From NCBI GenBank assembly GCA_973895155.1, contig OZ316891.1, forward strand, positions 16,430,001 through 16,494,000: a stretch of 64,000 nucleotides of DNA, given 5' to 3'. The position numbers and the translations under genes are program-made. The notes beneath the pieces were generated by a model. It made no database searches. It worked only from the letters and a program-made list of their open reading frames with translations, and was not told where the DNA came from. Of the stretch, positions 22,859 through 33,663 are shown piece by piece. Source of the DNA: Marsupella aquatica (Eukaryota; Marchantiophyta). Positions within the stretch are counted from its first letter, which is position 1. Every line of letters begins with the position of its first letter.

Positions 22859-23615
22859 ATGGAACCCGGGCCGAGGCCGGAGGTAAGGACGTTGGGGGTG
22901 AAAACAAGATTAGGGTTAGGGCGCGCTAAGCATCGGCGGCTAGGAAGGATCAACGGGAGAAAGGACCGGAAGAGGAGAGGGGTAAGGAGCGCTTGCAGGG
23001 AATGGTGGCTCATTTGTGAGCACGAACTAGGCAGACGACTACGGGAGGCCAACTACTGTCAGTTGCTTAGGCAAGCACTCGGGGAGAGAGTAGATACCGA
23101 CGATCGACCTAAGGAGGGTATGAGCAACGTCAATCAAGCGGCACATTTCTGGGGATGCCTGTTCGAACGGGCAACTGAGTACATCAAGACTTACAAGGAC
23201 GAAGAACCAGAAAGGGCAGCTCGAGAACGACAGGAGCTCACTCGATTGTGGGAGCTGCAGAAGACGACTTTCTTAGGAGGCGAACTCATCAAGGCCGAGT
23301 TCTTGTGGACTCCTACTTCCAATCAGCTCGACGATCTTCTGTTTTGCGAAGACAGAATCATCGGCATTCGAGAGACCATCAAGAATTGCAACGACATACA
23401 CTGGGAATTGAAGGGTAGCACGGAAAGGTGGACCCAGGCAACGGTGCTAGGAGAAACCTCCACGGCAGCCGATATGAAGAGGAAGGGAGCCGTCAACGAT
23501 GAAGCCACCCCGGCAAAAAGAACGAGGTCGGCGGCACCAAAGAAGCCAGCCGAGCAGCAGAGCAGGAGGCAGGGAGAAGCCGAAGAGGAGGAGGTCGATC
23601 CCATCAATGCCATTC
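22859..23615 (+). pseudogene. LTR-encoded ORF3, 5' part in 3' LTR of element 1
   Basis: MEPGPRPEV start, a basic Arg-rich N-terminus, a helical region (HFWGCLFERATEYIKTY, FLGGELIKAEFLWTP, LDDLLFCEDRIIGIRE) and a nuclear-localisation-like cluster (MKRKG…PAKRTR). The frame is open up to DPINAI, where the solo LTR inserted at cattc. It continues at 28007. Confidence 0.8.
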
Positions 23616-24528
23616 TGTGGTGCGTCCCATGGCTCCCTAAACCCAAGAAACCCCCCAGCTCAAGCCGATTCCCGCAGGTTTCGTGCTTGGCGAGGCCGTT
23701 TCCCGCGGCTTAGCGGCATGGGACGCTGCTAACCTTCTACTACTACTATTAACATTTTACACACATATACTGGACAGATCCTTCATCGGGTCATGAGATA
23801 CGTAGCCGGCCTAATATAGGCCTTCCCCTGTCTTCCCCTGTCTTCTTGTTAGGTATGTTTGGATTCCGCCGCCGAAATGATCCCCAATAGGCTTGGTTAA
23901 GCCGCTAAGACCTCTCTCAGCTCGACACATCCAACTCTCACTCCCCTGCTTACTTTCCTTCCTTCTGTTGATGTGGGCACTCTTCACACAAGTTAATGCG
24001 ACACACAAATAGCAAAATGACTCATTCTGACTGAGTCATACCATGCACTTGCCATACAAACAGTACATCTCATACACAAGTTCTGCGAACTAAGCCGTGA
24101 GGCCAACTCTATTCAGCTCTTAGGCATGAGGAAACATGAATATACACAAGGGTCAATGTATGACTAACCGAGAGCTTCTCGTACTACTTGATCCCAGCCC
24201 GGCTGGTGCAAACTAAAAACTTGCTAAAGAAGAGGCCCTGAGCTCCCCGCTGCCCAGGTACTTATCCTGGTAGTGGATCCGCCATTCTTTGCATCGTAAG
24301 CCTAATCTACCTGACAGTAATCTACTTGCCCGAATCTACCTATGTACAGCAAGGCAGGAGCACAAGTGTTGCTCCTACCAGTGGGACCGCAATCCCACTA
24401 AGCTAAGTGTCAGGGCCGCTCCTGGTTCTGATCCTAATCCTAAACGTGGAGATCCGCGCCCGCCCTGCCCACTCACGCCTCCTCCCTCCACGTCCGCCCT
24501 CCCTAAAAGGAACGGCGCCCTTGCACCG

Positions 24529-27500
24529 TCACGACACCGGTGGTGGATCCTCAATGGACGCCCCCAACACTTCCTCCTCAGCCACTGCCGTTGGCCCGCC
24601 TACTGACAGATTACCTGCCCTTGACCGAGTCAACTCTCCATCGGCCTGACTGGGTCCACCTTCGGCTTCAGCCTCGACACCGGCCTCGGCAATACCCACG
24701 GCTTCGGCCTCAGCCACTCCCTCGGCTTCGGCTTCAGCCACTCCCTCGGCTTCGGCCTCCCCTTCCCCTAGGGTAGTTGGATCCTTAGCCGTGACCCTGT
24801 CTGGGGTCGGTGCTGGGTCTACCTCCTTGATCACCACGGCCTGTGAAGTCGTATTACTCCTTGACCCTGGAGGTTTCCGCTTCTTCTTCGTTGGTGGCTC
24901 GGCAGCTGGTCCCTTCCCCTTCCCACTTACTTCCGGCACTGGTGCAGTTGACGCGGCTTGTCCTTCGGCAATTACCACCCCTGGTAACTGGTTTGTCCCA
25001 ACGGGAGATGGACCTGCTGCAGCTAAGCATTTAAATACTGCGGCTTGTTTCTTCAGCCGCTCTGTTTGGTTGTCGGCCCGCCGCTGTAGGTTCTCCATCT
25101 TCCTCGTGATTTCCTCCAACTCCTCTTGGGTTTCATCCAGGTCCTTACGTGCCCCCTCCAGCTCGTTTTTGGCCTCCTCCTGCTCCCTGTGGGCTTCCTC
25201 CAATTCCTTCTTCAAGGTAGCCCTCTCCTCCTGGGTTGCTCTTAGCTCCTTGTCGAGCTCTGCAATGATGACAGACTCCATCTGGTTCATCTTGGCGTAA
25301 GTCTGTTCGAGCATCTCGTCCTTCTCCCTTAGGTCGGCCTTGAAGCTGGCCGTCAGGGACGCAAGCTCCTGCTGCAGCGCCATAATCCCTTGATAGGATT
25401 TCCCTAACTCGACCTCCTTCTGCTCAAGGGCTCCGCGGATTTTCTCGAGCTCCCCTTTCAACGCCCATTCCTTTCTTTGGGTCTCCGCCATGGCCCGGCT
25501 GTTGGCTGTTATGTGGGCCTCCTCTGTATTCTTCAGCTCTTGCTTCCACTTCTCCCTCTCTTTGATCGTGTCGGCCAACTCTTCCTGCGTCTGAGTCAGT
25601 TTATCCTTGATATTCTGATTATCAGCCTGCGCGGTGTCCAACTGCCCCTGCATGATGTTCAGCTCATGTCGTTTAATCCGCAGTTCATCTTGGGCTTTCT
25701 TGGCCGCCCTTAGATCTTCAATCTCGGCTTCCATCCTCCTAAGCCGCCGAATGACCTCGTCCTTCTTGCTTCTCTCTAAAGCCACCGCTTCTTCTAATTG
25801 GTGCTTCTCCAACTGCTCCCTATGGAAAAAGGGTCCTACCTCCAACTCCTCTCCAAAGATGCCGAGCGCAAGTTCCCCACACATCTCACCATACTCCATG
25901 GCTCTATTCTTAGCGTAGGTGGAGTAAGTAGAAGTGATCGGCATCGCCCATCGTGGCCTCTGCTCCCAAGCCGTCCTGCGGATCTCTTCAATCGTGGCTA
26001 GAGGTTTGCTTCCTTTTTCGGCTAGCCGCCTGATGTCCTCCGGCCAATCTCCTCCTGGTAAATCCTTTTCCTTAGCCAGGGCGGCCTCTTCCTCCTGCTT
26101 GATTCGCTCCTGAAATTCCTGCACCGTCTGTTTTATGCCGTCGAAGCTCGGGGGAGCAACATCTGGTGGGGGAGACTCAGGGCTACTCTGCTGGTTGGGG
26201 TCCCCTCGCACTACCCTTGGAAGTGTGGGGACAAACCGGCCACAGGTCCTTACTCCTGGAACGTGATGGTCCGACCCATAGCCGGAATTATCATGGCTGC
26301 AGTCCTCCACTGCCTCCTCTACCTCTTGGACGTCCGGCTTCTCCCTCTCCTCTTCGTCGGTAGGAGCTTCAGGCAATTCTGCCTCAGATTCGGAGCTTGA
26401 GGTTCCCACGTACATTCGAACACCTGGCTTGGATTCCGGCCTGATTCTCTCCTTGTCTCCAGCAAAGGGGTTTTCTCTTGTGAGCCGGTGTAGGCCTACC
26501 TCTGTAGTAGTGTCCTGCATTGTTGCCGTTGCCGTTGTTGTTGCCGATGCCGATTTCTTTTCTTTCTCCAGTAGTTTCAGCAGACTCTGCATGCCTGGTT
26601 GCTGCATCGGCAAGTCTTCCTTCCTGGGCCTAAACACCTGCTCGATCGTAGGACTAACAGGTGGTTGAGGCTTCTCAGCCAACGGCCTCGGCGTTGGAGC
26701 TTCCTCGGGTGCCCTTACCTGCAGGGGAAGTACCGGGGCAAAAGTCTGACCTCTGGCATACCGGCACAACAGCGGCATGTGATAGCCAAGCCGCGACACG
26801 CTCCCCATGCCGATTACCTGCTGCTCCTCCTTTAAGATCTTCTTCAATTGGTTGAGGAGGTACCCGTTGTAGTCCCGGCTTGGGTCTGGCCTTTCTGCCA
26901 GATAGACCTGTGCCTTGCCGATCTCTGCCCTCGGCAAGTTACAATGCATGGTCACCCGCAAGAAGTCGATCATCTCTCCTATGTGCGGGTTGGTGCAGGT
27001 GTTCCGGAAGAAGCCATTCTTCGTTGATGGCCCGGGGAACGACCGGAACTCCTTGTCAGGCAAGGTCTTCCTGGTATCAACTTTGGTCTTATTGCCTATC
27101 GGCAAGCCAAACACTTCGGCAATTACCTTGGGAGTAAGATAGAAATCCTTCCCATATATCCTCGTGCAATTGGTCTCGGGTTCCCATGACCCCACGAATT
27201 CTAATAGGTCTGACTCCGGTACCTCCGGCTTCAGCCATGGTAATCTTACAAAGGCCTCCAAGCCGGATCCGGCCATGAAGCCTTGGTACTTCTTGGTCTG
27301 CATGGCCGTAAAGCATGCATCCTCCTCCCGTGCAAAATGTAGTTGCACCTCCACCGGTAGGGTTGCCGCCCAGCCCTTCCAGGTGTCATCCCTGGTTGGA
27401 ATGGCCTTGATGGGATCGACCTCCTCCTCTTCGGCTTCTCCCTGCCTCCTGCTCTGCTGCTCGGCTGGCTTCTTTGGTGCCGCCGACCTCGTTCTTTTTG

Positions 27501-27891
27501 CCGGGGTGGCTTCATCGTTGACGGCTCCCTTCCTCTTCATCTCTGCTGCCNNNNNNNNNNNNNNNNNNNNNNNNNNNNNNNNNNNNNNNNNNNNNNNNNN
27601 NNNNNNNNNNNNNNNNNNNNNNNNNNNNNNNNNNNNNNNNNNNNNNNNNNCGTCGGTATCTACTCTCTCCCCGAGTGCTTGCCTAAGCAGCTGACAGTAG
27701 TTGGCCTCCCGTAGTCGTCTGCCTAGTTCGTGCTCGCAAATGAGCCACCATCTCTTGCAAGCGCTCCTTACCCCTCTCCTCTGCCGGTCCTTCTTCCCGT
27801 TGATCCTTCCTAGCCGCCGACGCTTAACGCGCCCTAACCCTAATCGGGTTTTCACCCTTAGCCTTACCTCCGGCCTCGGCCCGGGTTCCAT
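24529..27891 (-). CDS. LTR-encoded ORF3 protein, open copy (≥1,120 aa, spans assembly gap)
   Basis: The only copy here without stops or shifts in the sequenced part. Order: basic N-terminus (~1-80), gap, NLS-like KRTRSAAPKK, a globular region (DDTWKGWAATLPVEVQLHF, FYLTPKVIAEVFGLPIG, GYLLNQLKKILKEEQQV, RLGYHMPLLCRYA) that resembles the 'putative plant transposon protein' domain of plant elements, a proline/acidic linker, about 270 residues of coiled coil (QLEEAVALERSKK onward), a basic patch (TKKKRKPPG), and an AE-rich tail. Role unknown; nucleic-acid or particle binding is possible. It reads on the same strand as its LTR, beginning ~115 bp inside it. Confidence 0.75.
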   Translation of the reverse strand: MEPGPRPEVRLRVKTRLGLGRVKRRRLGRINGKKDRQRRGVRSACKRWWLICEHELGRRLREANYCQLLRQALGERVDTDXXXXXXXXXXXXXXXXXXXXXXXXXXXXXXXXXXAAEMKRKGAVNDEATPAKRTRSAAPKKPAEQQSRRQGEAEEEEVDPIKAIPTRDDTWKGWAATLPVEVQLHFAREEDACFTAMQTKKYQGFMAGSGLEAFVRLPWLKPEVPESDLLEFVGSWEPETNCTRIYGKDFYLTPKVIAEVFGLPIGNKTKVDTRKTLPDKEFRSFPGPSTKNGFFRNTCTNPHIGEMIDFLRVTMHCNLPRAEIGKAQVYLAERPDPSRDYNGYLLNQLKKILKEEQQVIGMGSVSRLGYHMPLLCRYARGQTFAPVLPLQVRAPEEAPTPRPLAEKPQPPVSPTIEQVFRPRKEDLPMQQPGMQSLLKLLEKEKKSASATTTATATMQDTTTEVGLHRLTRENPFAGDKERIRPESKPGVRMYVGTSSSESEAELPEAPTDEEEREKPDVQEVEEAVEDCSHDNSGYGSDHHVPGVRTCGRFVPTLPRVVRGDPNQQSSPESPPPDVAPPSFDGIKQTVQEFQERIKQEEEAALAKEKDLPGGDWPEDIRRLAEKGSKPLATIEEIRRTAWEQRPRWAMPITSTYSTYAKNRAMEYGEMCGELALGIFGEELEVGPFFHREQLEKHQLEEAVALERSKKDEVIRRLRRMEAEIEDLRAAKKAQDELRIKRHELNIMQGQLDTAQADNQNIKDKLTQTQEELADTIKEREKWKQELKNTEEAHITANSRAMAETQRKEWALKGELEKIRGALEQKEVELGKSYQGIMALQQELASLTASFKADLREKDEMLEQTYAKMNQMESVIIAELDKELRATQEERATLKKELEEAHREQEEAKNELEGARKDLDETQEELEEITRKMENLQRRADNQTERLKKQAAVFKCLAAAGPSPVGTNQLPGVVIAEGQAASTAPVPEVSGKGKGPAAEPPTKKKRKPPGSRSNTTSQAVVIKEVDPAPTPDRVTAKDPTTLGEGEAEAEGVAEAEAEGVAEAEAVGIAEAGVEAEAEGGPSQADGELTRSRAGNLSVGGPTAVAEEEVLGASIEDPPPVS
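27551..27650. other. assembly gap (100 N)
   Basis: Exactly 100 N, a conventional placeholder. Aligning with 58977-59337 of solo LTR no. 2, the missing sequence is about 361 bp of ORF3 coding DNA, so the apparent in-frame passage through the gap is not evidence of an intact frame. Confidence 0.95.
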
Positions 27892-28006
27892 GGTTGCCCC
27901 TAATTGTTTATATTTTCCTTGTTTTGTCCCTATACTAAGGTGTTCCTAGGGTGCCTTCCTGCTTTACCCACTTAACCGGCCGAGTGATTCCTGTCTAGGC
28001 ATCACA

Positions 28007-30857
28007 CATTCCAACCAGGGATGACACCTGGAAGGGCTGGGCGGCAACCCTACTAGCGGAGGTGCAACTACATTTTGCACGGGAGGAGGATGCATGCTTT
28101 ACGGCCATGCAGACCAAGAGGTACCAAGGCTTCATGGCCGGATCCGGCTTAGAGGCCTTTGTAAGATTACCATGGCTGAAGCCAGAGGTACCGGATTCAG
28201 ACCTATTAGAATTCGTGGGGTCATGGGAACCCGAGACCAATTGCACGAGGATATATGGGAAGGATTTCTATCTTACTCCCAAGGTGATTGCCGAAGTGTT
28301 TGGCTTGCCGATAGGCAATAAGACCAAAGTTGATACCAGGAAGACCTTGCCTGACAAGGAGTTCCGGTCGTTCCCCGGGCCATCAACGAAGAATGGCTTC
28401 TTCCGGAACACCTGCACCAACCCGCACATAGGAGAGATGATCAACTTCTTGCGGGTGACCATGCATTGTAACTTGCCGAGGGCAGAGATCGGCAAAGCAC
28501 AGGTCTATCTGGCAGAGAGGCCAAACCCAAGCCGGGACTACAATGGGTACCTCCTCAACCAATTGAAGAAGATCTTAAAGGAGGAGCAGCAGATAATCGG
28601 CATGGGGAGCGTGTCGCGGCTTGGCTATCACATGCCGCTGTTGTGCCGGTATGCCAGAGGTCAGACCTTTGCCCTAGTACTTCCCCTATAGGTAAGGGCA
28701 CCCGAGGAAGCTCCAGCACCGAGGCCGGTAGTAGAGAAGCCTCAACCACCTGTTAGCCCTACGATTGAGCAGGTGTTTAGGCCAAGGAAGGAAGACTTGC
28801 CGATGCAGCAACCAAGCATACAGAATCTGCTGAAAATGCTGGAGAAGGAAAAGACGGCACCGGCTTCGGCAGCAGCACCAATACAGGACACTGCCCCAGA
28901 GATCAACCTAAGCAGAATCAGGCCAGAATCCAAGCCAGGTGTTCGAATGTACGTGGGAGTCTCAAGCTCTGAATCTGAGGTAGAATTGCCTGAAGCTCCT
29001 ACCGACGAAGAAGAGAGGGAGAAGCCGGAAGTCCAAGAAGTAGAGGAGGCAATGGAGGACTGCAGCCATGATAACTCCGGCTATGGGTCGGACCATCATG
29101 TTCCAGGAGTAAGGACCTGTGGCCGGTTTATCCCCACACTGCCAAGGGTAGTACGAGGGGACCCCAACCAGCAGAGTAGCCCTGAGTCTCCCCCACCAGA
29201 TGTTGCTCCCCCGAGCTTTGACGACATAAAACAGATGGCGCAGGAATTTCAGGAGCAAATCAGGCAGGAAGAGAAGGCAGCCCTGGCTAGGGAAAAGGAT
29301 TTTCCAGGAGGAGATTGGCCGGAGGACATCAGGCGGCTAGCCGAAAAAGGAAGCAAACCTCTAGCCACGATTGAAGAGATCCGCAAGACGGCTTGGGAGC
29401 AGAGGCCGCGATGGGCGATGCCGATCACTTCTACTTATTCCACCTACGCTAGAGCCATGGAGTATGGTGAGATGTGTGGGGAACTTGCGCTCGGCATCTT
29501 TGGGGAGGAGTTGGAGGTAGGACCCTTTTTCCATAGGGAGCAGTTGGAGAAGCACCAATTAGAAGAAGCGGTGGCTTTAGAGAGAAGCAAGAAGGACGAG
29601 GTCATCCGACGGCTTAGGAGGATGGAATCCGAGATTGAAGATCTAAGGGCGGCCAAGAAAGCCCAAGATGAACTGCGGATTAAGCGGCATGAGCTGAACA
29701 TCATGCAGGGGCAGTTGGACACAACGCAGGCTGATAATTAGATTATCAAGGATAAACTGACTCAGACCCAGGGAGAATTGGCCGACGCAATCAAGGACAG
29801 GGAGAAATGGAAGAAGGAGTTGAGAAACGCAGAGGAGGCCCATATAGCAGTCAACAACCGGGTCACGGCGGAGACTCAAAGAAAGGAATGGGCGTTGAAG
29901 GGGGAGCTCGAGAAAATCCGCGGAGTCCTTGAGCAGAAGGAGGCCGAGTTAGGGAAATCCTATCAAGGGATTATTGCGCTACAGCAGGAACTTGCGTCCC
30001 TGACGGCCAGCTTCAAGGCCGACCTGCGGGAGAAGGATGCCCAGCTCGACCAGACTTATGCCAAGATGAATAACATGGAGTCTGAGGTCGTAGCGGAGCT
30101 CGACAAGGAGCTAAGAGCAACCCAGGAGGAGAGGGCTACCACCAAGAAGGAATTGGAGGAAGCCCACAAGGAATTGGAGGAAGCCAAAAACGAGCTGGAG
30201 GAGGCACGTAAGGACCTGGATGAGACCCAGGAGGAGTTGGAGGAAATCACGAGGAAGATGGAGAACCTACAGCGGCGGGCCGCCAACCAAACGGAGCGGC
30301 TGAAGAAACAAGCCGCAGTATTTAAATGCTTAGCTGCATCAGGTCCATCTCCTGTTGGGGCAAACTAGTTACCAGGGGTGGTAATTACCGAAGGACCAGC
30401 CGTGACACACGGCCCGGTGCCGGACGTTGATGGCAAAGGGAAGGAACAGGCCGTGGAAATAGTGAAGAAGAAGAAGCGGAAATCTTCGGGGTCCGGAGGT
30501 TATTCGACCCCTCAAGCCGTACTCAAACCGGCACCAACCTCTGGCATGAACATGGCAATAGATTCCGCTATCACCAAAGGTGGGGATGGCGCGGCCCAAG
30601 CCGAACTACTCAGTAATGAGGCCGGTATCCCAGATCCACCTCTTGAGCAGGCCGGGGAGACAGTGGCTGAAGCCGAGGCTGAGGCCGTAGCCGAGAATGA
30701 TTCCCGAGCCGATGCCGAAGCCGAGGGTGGGCCCAGTCAGGCCGATGAAAAGTTGACTCGGTCAGAGGCAGGTAATCTGTCAGAGGACGGACCAACTGCA
30801 GTGGTTGCGGAGGAAGCATTGGGGGCGTCCATTGAGGATCCACCACCGGTGTCGTGA
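28007..30857 (+). pseudogene. LTR-encoded ORF3, 3' part in 3' LTR of element 1
   Basis: Continues the reading frame broken at 23615: globular region, linker, coiled coil (about 29540-30310) and AE-rich tail ending EDPPPVS. In-frame TAG codons lie at 28689, 29739 and 30366. The first two are absent from the 5' LTR (which has CAG); the third is shared with it at 3855, so it was already present when the element inserted. Confidence 0.85.
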
Positions 30858-31773
30858 CGGTGCAAGAGCGTCGTTCCTTTTAGGAAGGGCGGACGTGGAG
30901 GTAGGAGGCGTGAGTGGGCAGGGCGGGCGCTGATCTCCAAGTTTAGGATTAGGATCAGGACCAGGAGCGGCCCTGACACTTAGCTTAGTGGGATTGCGGT
31001 TCCACTGGTAGGAGCAACACTTGTGCTCCTGCCTTGCTGTACATAGGTAGTTTCGGGTAGGTAGGTTACTGTTAGGGAGATTAGGCTTACGCTGCAAAGA
31101 ATTAGGCGGATCCACTACCAGGATAAGTACCTGGGCAGCGGGGAGCTCCGGGCCTCTTCTTTAGCAAGTTTTTAGTTTGCACCAGCCGGGCTGGGATCAA
31201 GTAGTAAGAGAAGCTCTCGGTTAGTCATACCGTGACCTTGTGTATATTCATGTTTCCTCATGCCTAAGAGCTGAATAGAGTTGGCCTCACGGCTTAGTTC
31301 GCAGAGCTTGTGTATGAGATGTACTGTTTGTATGGCAAGTGCATGGTATGACTCAGTCAGAAGGAGTCATTTTGCTATTTGTGTGTCGCATTAACTTGTG
31401 TGAAGAGTGCCCACATCAACCAGAAGGAAGGAAAGTAAACAAGGGAGTGAGAGTTGGATGTGTCGAGCTGAGAGAGGTCTTAGCGGCTTAACCAAGCCTA
31501 TTGGGGATCATTCCGGCGGCGGAATCCAAACATACCTAACCAGAAGGAGAGGAAGACAAGGGAAGGCCTAGATTAGGCCGGCTACGTATCTCATGACCCG
31601 ATGAAGGATCTGTCCAGTATATGTGTGTAAAAGGCTAATAGTAATAAGAGGAGGAGGTTAGCAGCGTCCCATGCCGCTAAGCCGCGGAAACGGCCTCGCC
31701 AAGCGCGAAACCTACGGGAATCGGCTTGAGCTGGGGGGTTTCTTGGGTTTAGGGAGCCATGGGACGCACCACA

Positions 31774-32092
31774 TTTTAGAAACCCACAAAGTATTCTTAA
31801 AGACTACCAAGGACAACCTTTGTAGTCCTTCCCAAAGACTCACCACCACAGCCCATAAAAGACTAAAAATGACTCGCCAAAGCAACCCATACAAAGACTA
31901 CAATAGATTGGACATCCAGTCTATAGAAAGACTGATCATGCAGTTCTATAAAGGACTGAGTCAATCTTAGTAACAAAACATACGACTCATAGTCTTATAA
32001 AGGACTGTAGTCCCGCCTAGTCTTTTGCAAGTCCTAAACGGTCGTGGATAGTCGTTTAATAGGGTCTAAATAGGCCCCGGTTTCTACTAGTG
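31774..32092. mobile_element. CACTA-type DNA transposon end (truncated by element 1)
   Basis: The reverse complement starts CACTAGTAGAAACC at 32092, the usual form of plant CACTA termini. The inner 300 bp holds many copies of AAAGACT/AAGGACT and their complements (for example 31797, 31836, 31857, 31895, 31928, 31956), like CACTA subterminal repeats. Beyond the terminus, gtg|gtg could be a 3-bp target duplication. The rest of this element is not in the window. Confidence 0.6.
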
Positions 32093-33620
32093 GTGGGACT
32101 CAGGTAACCCCATAATGAAGTCCATGGAGATGGACTCCCATGGAGCTGCAACTACTGGTAAGGGTTGCAGAAGTCTTCCTTTTGCTTGGTTCTTTTGGCA
32201 CGAGTAACAACTTTGCACGTGGCAAAGAACCGATTGCTTCATGTCCGGCCAATACACATCTTGCAACATGCTGCAATACGTAGCAGCTTGTCCGCCATGC
32301 CCTCCCCAGGGCAACTTGTGGTACTTTTGCATAACCTCCAGTCTTAGAGACTCTGGGATGTACACTTGTCTCTGCTTGTATCGCCATAACTGGACATTAT
32401 GCGTAGCATCCAACCCCAATGAAACATGCCTTACCTTGCCTTGACTACCCCCATTGCTTTGCCATTCCTTGGCTAACTTGTCATCCTCATACGCCTTGGC
32501 CAGAACCTTTGGCCACCCGGATTCGAGCATCGTGATCCCATTGACACGATGATGGTCCCTACGCAATATTGCGTCAGCTGCTATGTTTGTCTTCCAAGAA
32601 GAACGTGACGGACTTCAAAATCAAAATCCGCCAAGAACATTTGCCAGCTCATTTCCTTGGGGTTCAGCCTCGACTTAGAATTGAAGTACCCGGCCGACAA
32701 GCTATCTATGTGTATTACCACCTTGGGACCGTTCTTAAGGTAAATTTCTCACTTCTTCAATGCATAGATCACCACGTACATTTCCCTTTCCGGGGTGATC
32801 CAATGATTTTCCAACTTACATGACTCGAAGGCCACGGGACGTCCGTCTTGGTGTAGATAGGTGCCAATGGCGTAATCACTTGCGTCTGTCCAAATCTCAA
32901 ATGGCTTCCCCATCTCAAGCAACTTTAGAACCGGTGGTGTTATCAATAGCCGCTTGAGTTCTAGTGCTAACTCGCAATCCTATATCCACACAAACACTTT
33001 GTTTTTCATTGTTAGCTCGTTTAGGGGCCTCGTGATCCTCGCATAGTCTTTCATGTATCTCCGATAGAACCCTGTAAATTCTAAGAAGGCTCTAACTTGC
33101 CTTACATTGGATGGGCGTTCCCATCCTTTGATCTCCTTAAGCTTGTCCTGACTAGGCATAATCCCCTTCGGGGTAAAGGTGTGGCCGAGGAACTGAATCT
33201 TGTTCATCGCAAGTTTGCGCTTGCTAGGTTTAGCAAAGAGACAAGTCTTACAAAGGCAAGAGAATACTTCCCTGAGCAACTGCTCATGTTCCTCCAACAT
33301 TTTTGAGTAGATTAGGATGTTGTCAATAAAGCCTACCACTCCTTGGTCTAACAAGTCATGAAAGATGGTATAATTCATTATCTTACCCTTGTGTGCAACC
33401 CAAACGGCATAACCAAAAATTCATAGGATCCAACCCTTGTGTGCATCATGGTCTTATACTCATCTCCCTTAGCCATGCGGGTCTGGTAATACCCAGACCG
33501 CAAGTCCACCTTTGAAAACTTCTTAGCCACGGAGAGGCAATCAAAGAGGTCATCCATATGAGGTAATGGGTACTTGTTCTTTACCATTTGCTTCTTGAGG
33601 GTGAGGGGAGGTAATCCATC
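32093..33620 (-). pseudogene. gypsy pol remnant (RT, RNase H, integrase zinc region)
   Basis: Reading down from 33620: [15 protein letters not shown] and [12 protein letters not shown] (RT), FIDNILIYSK (the FxDDxL site with D changed to N), FLGHTFTPKGI, then RNase H (FEIWTDASDYAIG), then an HHCC integrase zinc region (WPDMKQSVLCHVQSCYSCQKNQAKGR) and SMDFIMGLP. Several frame breaks occur. The type differs from element 1 and is closer to chromovirus-like gypsy. It is cut by the CACTA end on the left and by element B on the right. Confidence 0.8.
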
Positions 33621-33628
33621 AGTTATCA

Positions 33629-33646
33629 GTCACTGATATCAGTGAC
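33629..33646. repeat. 18-bp perfect palindrome at the left edge of element B
   Basis: GTCACTGATATCAGTGAC, followed by a C6T8 run. It sits where homology to pol ends and the B repeats begin, so it may be part of, or adjacent to, the B terminus. Confidence 0.5.
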
Positions 33647-33663
33647 CCCCCTTTTTTTTCTCT

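Larger units (their letters stand above)
23616..28006 (-). mobile_element. solo LTR no. 1 of the element-1 family, inserted in the 3' LTR
   Basis: The segment runs from tgtggtgcg (reverse complement of the LTR end) to ggcatcaca (reverse complement of the LTR start). It is flanked by cattc at 23611-23615 and 28007-28011. No gag or pol lies between. Its 100-N gap corresponds to about 361 bp in the other solo LTR. The 5-bp duplication shows that the whole 4.6-kb unit, ORF3 included, is one LTR. Confidence 0.9.
1658..31773 (+). mobile_element. Ty3/gypsy LTR retrotransposon (element 1), Tat/Athila-like, with giant ORF-bearing LTRs
   Basis: Order: 5' LTR (1658-5262, its start removed by A2), PBS (from about 5263), gag-protease (5333-8509), RT-RNase H-integrase (19786-22755), polypurine tract (22731-22740), 3' LTR (22744-31773). 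Without nested insertions the internal region is about 6.2 kb and each LTR about 4.63 kb, so the native element is about 15.5 kb. The RT has IDDF at the catalytic site and SFMDGYSGYNQI, typical of Tat/Athila-type plant elements. It hosts DNA transposon A inside gag-pol and a solo LTR of its own family inside the 3' LTR. Confidence 0.85.
22744..31773 (+). repeat. 3' LTR of element 1 (4.63 kb, split by a solo LTR)
   Basis: It begins tgtgatgcc and ends gcaccaca. Subtracting the insert (23616-28006 plus one 5-bp duplication) leaves about 4,634 bp, matching the 4,635-bp solo LTR at 55059-59693. ORF3 fills most of it (from 22859 to 30857); the last 0.9 kb is non-coding. A TATA-like atataaac (22837-22844) lies just before the ORF3 ATG. 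Confidence 0.9.

Noticed and set aside
25634-25918. Serine/leucine-rich frames antisense to the coiled coil (also 3545, 30056, 56496)
   Set aside because: Mirror frames of Glu/Lys-rich coiled-coil codons; they follow ORF3 copies exactly.
22744-31773. ORF3 as an envelope gene
   Set aside because: I see no signal peptide, no membrane segment and no cleavage site; the protein is highly charged and mostly coiled coil.
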